Source of the DNA: Bradyrhizobium amphicarpaeae
GTDB taxonomy: Bacteria > Pseudomonadota > Alphaproteobacteria > Rhizobiales > Xanthobacteraceae
DNA length: 64,000 bases
Direction of reading: 5' to 3'
NCBI RefSeq assembly: GCF_002266435.3
Contig: NZ_CP029426.2
Span: 372,001 to 436,000, forward strand
Shown here: piece by piece, positions 61,627-64,000 of the stretch
Layout: the number at the start of each line of letters is the position of its first letter
Numbering within the stretch: the stretch's first letter is position 1
The notes under the pieces: generated by a model
The model's input: only the letters and a program-made list of their open reading frames with translations
Told to the model about the DNA's origin: nothing
Databases searched by the model: none
Position numbers and translations under genes: made by a program

Positions 61627-63609
61627 ATGAGTAACGGTGATCTGAACTGGATCGCAAACTTCATCTGGGGCATTGCCGACGACGCTCTGCGTGATCTCTA
61701 TGTTCGTGGCAAATATCGTGACGTGATCTTGCCCATGATGGTGCTGCGCCGTCTCGATGCGGTGCTGGAGCCCACCAAGGCCGCCGTGCTGGCGATGAAG
61801 GACAATCTCGACAAGGCGGGCATCACCAATCAGGACGCTGCGCTGCGCCAGGCGGCCGGACAAGCCTTCTACAACACCTCGCGCTTCAATCTGCGCGATC
61901 TCCGCAACCGCGCGTCGCAGGCCCAGCTGAAAGCCGATTTTGAAGCATTCCTCGATGGCTTTTCGCCGAACGTGCAGGTGATCCTCGACAATTTCGAATT
62001 CCGCAACCAGCTGCCGAAACTGTCGAAGGCCGACGTGCTGGGCACGCTGATCGAGAAATTTCTCGATAGCTCGATCAATCTCGGCCCGAAGCCGGTGTTG
62101 AACGGCGACGGCTCGGAGAAGCATCCCGGCCTCGACAACCACGCGATGGGCACGATTTTCGAGGAGCTGGTTCGCCGCTTCAACGAATCCAACAACGAAG
62201 AGGCTGGCGAGCATTGGACGCCCCGCGACGCCGTCAAGCTGATGGCGAAGCTGATCTTCGTGCCGATCGCCGATCAGATCCAGTCAGGCACTTATCTCCT
62301 GTATGACGGTGCCTGCGGCACCGGCGGCATGCTCACCGTCGGCGAGGAGACGCTGAAGGAGTTGGCCGCGCAGCACGGCAAGCAGGTCTCCACCCATCTG
62401 TTCGGGCAGGAGATCAACGGCGAGACCTACGCCATCGCCAAGGCCGATCTGCTGCTCAAGGGCGAAGGCGAAGAGGCCGACAACATGGTCGGTGGGCCGG
62501 AGTGGTCCACGCTTGCGAATGATGCTTTTCCGTCCCGGGAATTCGACTTCATGTTGTCGAATCCGCCCTACGGCAAGAGCTGGAAGAGCGATCAGGAGCG
62601 CATGGGCGGCAAAGCCGGCCTGCGCGATCCGCGCTTCGTGATCGAACATGCCGGCGATCCGGAATACAGTCTCGTCACCCGTTCAAGCGACGGGCAGATG
62701 ATGTTCCTGGCGAACATGCTGTCTAAGATGAAGCACGATACGCCATCGGGATCGCGCATCGCCGAGGTTCACAATGGCTCGTCGCTGTTCACCGGCGATG
62801 CAGGCTCTGGCGAAAGCAATGTGCGGCGCTGGGTCATCGAGAATGACTGGCTGGAAGCCATCGTCGCGCTGCCGCTCAACATGTTCTACAACACAGGCAT
62901 CGCCACCTATGTCTGGGTGCTGTCGAACCGCAAGCCCGGTCCCCGGCGTGGCAAGTTGCAATTGATCGACGCAACCCAATGGTTCAAGCCGTTGCGCAAG
63001 AATCTCGGCAAGAAGAATTGCGAGCTGACCGATGCCGATATCGAGCGCATTCTCGACGCCTTCATGTCATTCGGCGAGAGCGAGCAATCCCGCATCTTCG
63101 ATAATGCCGAGTTCGGCTATTCCAAGGTGACGGTCGAGCGGCCTCTGCGGGCCGCGGGCATTGACGCGACGCGGGCCTATACTCCGAAGGAGATCAAGGC
63201 GCTGAAGGAAGAGGGGCGCATTGCCGAGGACGGCGCGCCGGTGATCCGTAAGATTCACAAGGCGGACAAGGTCGAAGCCGACCCGCTGCATGGATTGTTC
63301 CCTCTCGTCATCGATGGCAAGAGCTGCGTGGTTGAATACGAGCCGGACAGTGATCTGCGCGATACCGAGACTGTGCCGCTCAAGGAGCCCGGCGGGATCG
63401 AGGCGTTCATTCGCCGCGAGGTGCTGCCGCATGCACCCGACGCCTGGGTCGACGAGACCAAAACGACGATCGGATATGAGATCAGCTTCACACGCTATTT
63501 CTACAAGCCGCAGCCGCTGCGCCCGCTGGAGGCGATCCGCGCCGATATCTGGGCGCTGGAGCGCGAGACCGAGGGGTTGATGAGCGAACTCATCGGAGCT
63601 GCCAGATGA
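61627..63609 (+). CDS. hsdM: Type I restriction-modification system, DNA methylase subunit HsdM
   Basis: A 660-residue N6-adenine methyltransferase. An N-terminal HsdM helical domain (about 5-160) is followed by the catalytic domain with SAM motif DGACGTGGML (227-236) and the catalytic NPPY (312-315). The C-terminal part (about 480-655) is long and includes a region with ATRAYTPKEIKALKEEGRI, seen in the large HsdM subgroup. The stop overlaps the hsdS start by four bases (ATGA). It modifies the adenine in the target chosen by HsdS. Confidence 0.95.
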   Translation: MSNGDLNWIANFIWGIADDALRDLYVRGKYRDVILPMMVLRRLDAVLEPTKAAVLAMKDNLDKAGITNQDAALRQAAGQAFYNTSRFNLRDLRNRASQAQLKADFEAFLDGFSPNVQVILDNFEFRNQLPKLSKADVLGTLIEKFLDSSINLGPKPVLNGDGSEKHPGLDNHAMGTIFEELVRRFNESNNEEAGEHWTPRDAVKLMAKLIFVPIADQIQSGTYLLYDGACGTGGMLTVGEETLKELAAQHGKQVSTHLFGQEINGETYAIAKADLLLKGEGEEADNMVGGPEWSTLANDAFPSREFDFMLSNPPYGKSWKSDQERMGGKAGLRDPRFVIEHAGDPEYSLVTRSSDGQMMFLANMLSKMKHDTPSGSRIAEVHNGSSLFTGDAGSGESNVRRWVIENDWLEAIVALPLNMFYNTGIATYVWVLSNRKPGPRRGKLQLIDATQWFKPLRKNLGKKNCELTDADIERILDAFMSFGESEQSRIFDNAEFGYSKVTVERPLRAAGIDATRAYTPKEIKALKEEGRIAEDGAPVIRKIHKADKVEADPLHGLFPLVIDGKSCVVEYEPDSDLRDTETVPLKEPGGIEAFIRREVLPHAPDAWVDETKTTIGYEISFTRYFYKPQPLRPLEAIRADIWALERETEGLMSELIGAAR

Positions 63610-64000
63610 TCGACGGACTTCGTCCCTATCCGGAGATGAAGCCGAGCGGCTTGGCCTGGCTTGGCGACGTGCCGGCGCATTGGGACGTGCTGCGCAGCAA
63701 ATATGCTTTTCGGGAAGTCGATTGTCGCTCGATGACGGGCGAGGAGACTCACTTGTCGATGAGCCAAAGACTGGGACTTGTGCCTGCGAGCCTCGTCGAA
63801 AAGTCTCTCGTTTCCGAGAGCTACATCGGTGCGAAGCTTGTCGAAAAGGACGATCTCGTTCTCAACCGCCTCAAGGCGCACCTCGGAGTTTTCGCGTACG
63901 CGAAGCTGCCCGGCTTGATAAGCCCGGACTATACGGTGCTGCGGCCCAAGCCGCGCGCCAGCGTGAGATTCTTTGAATATGTTTTGAAGTCCTCGGCATG
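63606..64000 (+). CDS. hsdS: Type I restriction-modification system, specificity subunit HsdS (5' part)
   Basis: Runs off the window; 131 codons are present. ATG 63606 lies in the hsdM stop overlap. The N-terminus LRPYPEMKPSGLAWLGDVPAHWDVLRSKYAFRE is the standard entry to a first target-recognition domain (quoted as two pieces: PYPEMKPSGLAWLG and VPAHWDVLRSKYAF), and LVEKDDLVLNRLKAHLGVFAYA with SPDYTVLRPK follows the usual TRD pattern. It defines the recognition sequence, which cannot be predicted here. hsdR, if present, lies beyond the window. Confidence 0.93.
   Translation, partial: MIDGLRPYPEMKPSGLAWLGDVPAHWDVLRSKYAFREVDCRSMTGEETHLSMSQRLGLVPASLVEKSLVSESYIGAKLVEKDDLVLNRLKAHLGVFAYAKLPGLISPDYTVLRPKPRASVRFFEYVLKSSA

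Overview
The window reads as chromosomal DNA of a GC-rich alphaproteobacterium of the Bradyrhizobium type. Several things point there: the gene order septation protein A / ccmG-D-C-B-A (the cycY-cycX-ORF263-cycW-cycV order described in B. japonicum, with a CcmC of exactly 263 residues) divergent from acnA; the mdh-sucCD-sucAB-lpdA block; an atpHAGDC operon without atpBEF; a perfect CtrA-type box; and dense families of REP-like inverted repeats. Genus assignment is inference from content and from memory of those loci; no search was run.

Layout. 1-3.7 kb: end of yciB, then the cytochrome c maturation operon on the minus strand. 3.7-14.7 kb: acnA (plus), a DUF1223 protein, DUF2794, a GNAT acetyltransferase, a Bax-inhibitor-like membrane protein with a probable ybhL-type leader, and an FtsX-like ABC exporter (permease plus ATPase) whose ATPase start codon overlaps that of a divergent GDSL esterase. 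14.7-28.6 kb: thpR, zapE, then the TCA block mdh, sucC, sucD, sucA, odhB, lpdA, with accessory genes inserted (a DUF1579-like gene and a secreted orphan between sucC and sucD; an SDR between odhB and lpdA). 28.7-34 kb: DUF4337, xerC and priA diverging, a 261-bp sequence in three tandem copies, and rlpA. 34-42 kb: a long non-coding segment with a CtrA box, then atpHAGDC and a membrane class III nucleotide cyclase. 42-59 kb: a long minus-strand housekeeping cluster (rplU-rpmA, obgE, proB-proA-nadD-rsfS-rlmH-EnvC-like-ctpA-polysaccharide deacetylase-two RppH-type Nudix), interrupted by a Bug-type binding protein, a sulfatase/phosphonate hydrolase, a MaoC hydratase and a DMT exporter. 59.4-60.5 kb: a ROK-like protein with permuted motif order. 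61.3-64 kb: tRNA-Ser(CGA) followed by a type I restriction-modification locus (hsdM, start of hsdS), probably the edge of an accessory island that runs past the window.

How the genes work together: most of the window is core energy metabolism (haem delivery to cytochromes c, aconitase to malate dehydrogenase steps of the TCA cycle, ATP synthase) and core growth functions (ribosome assembly, proline and NAD synthesis, replication restart, dimer resolution, septal wall remodelling). The least ordinary items are the apparently circularly permuted ROK kinase, the cyclase carrying three cysteine-pair repeats, the triplicated terminator-containing repeat, two orphan terminators that suggest small RNAs, and the tRNA-adjacent restriction locus.
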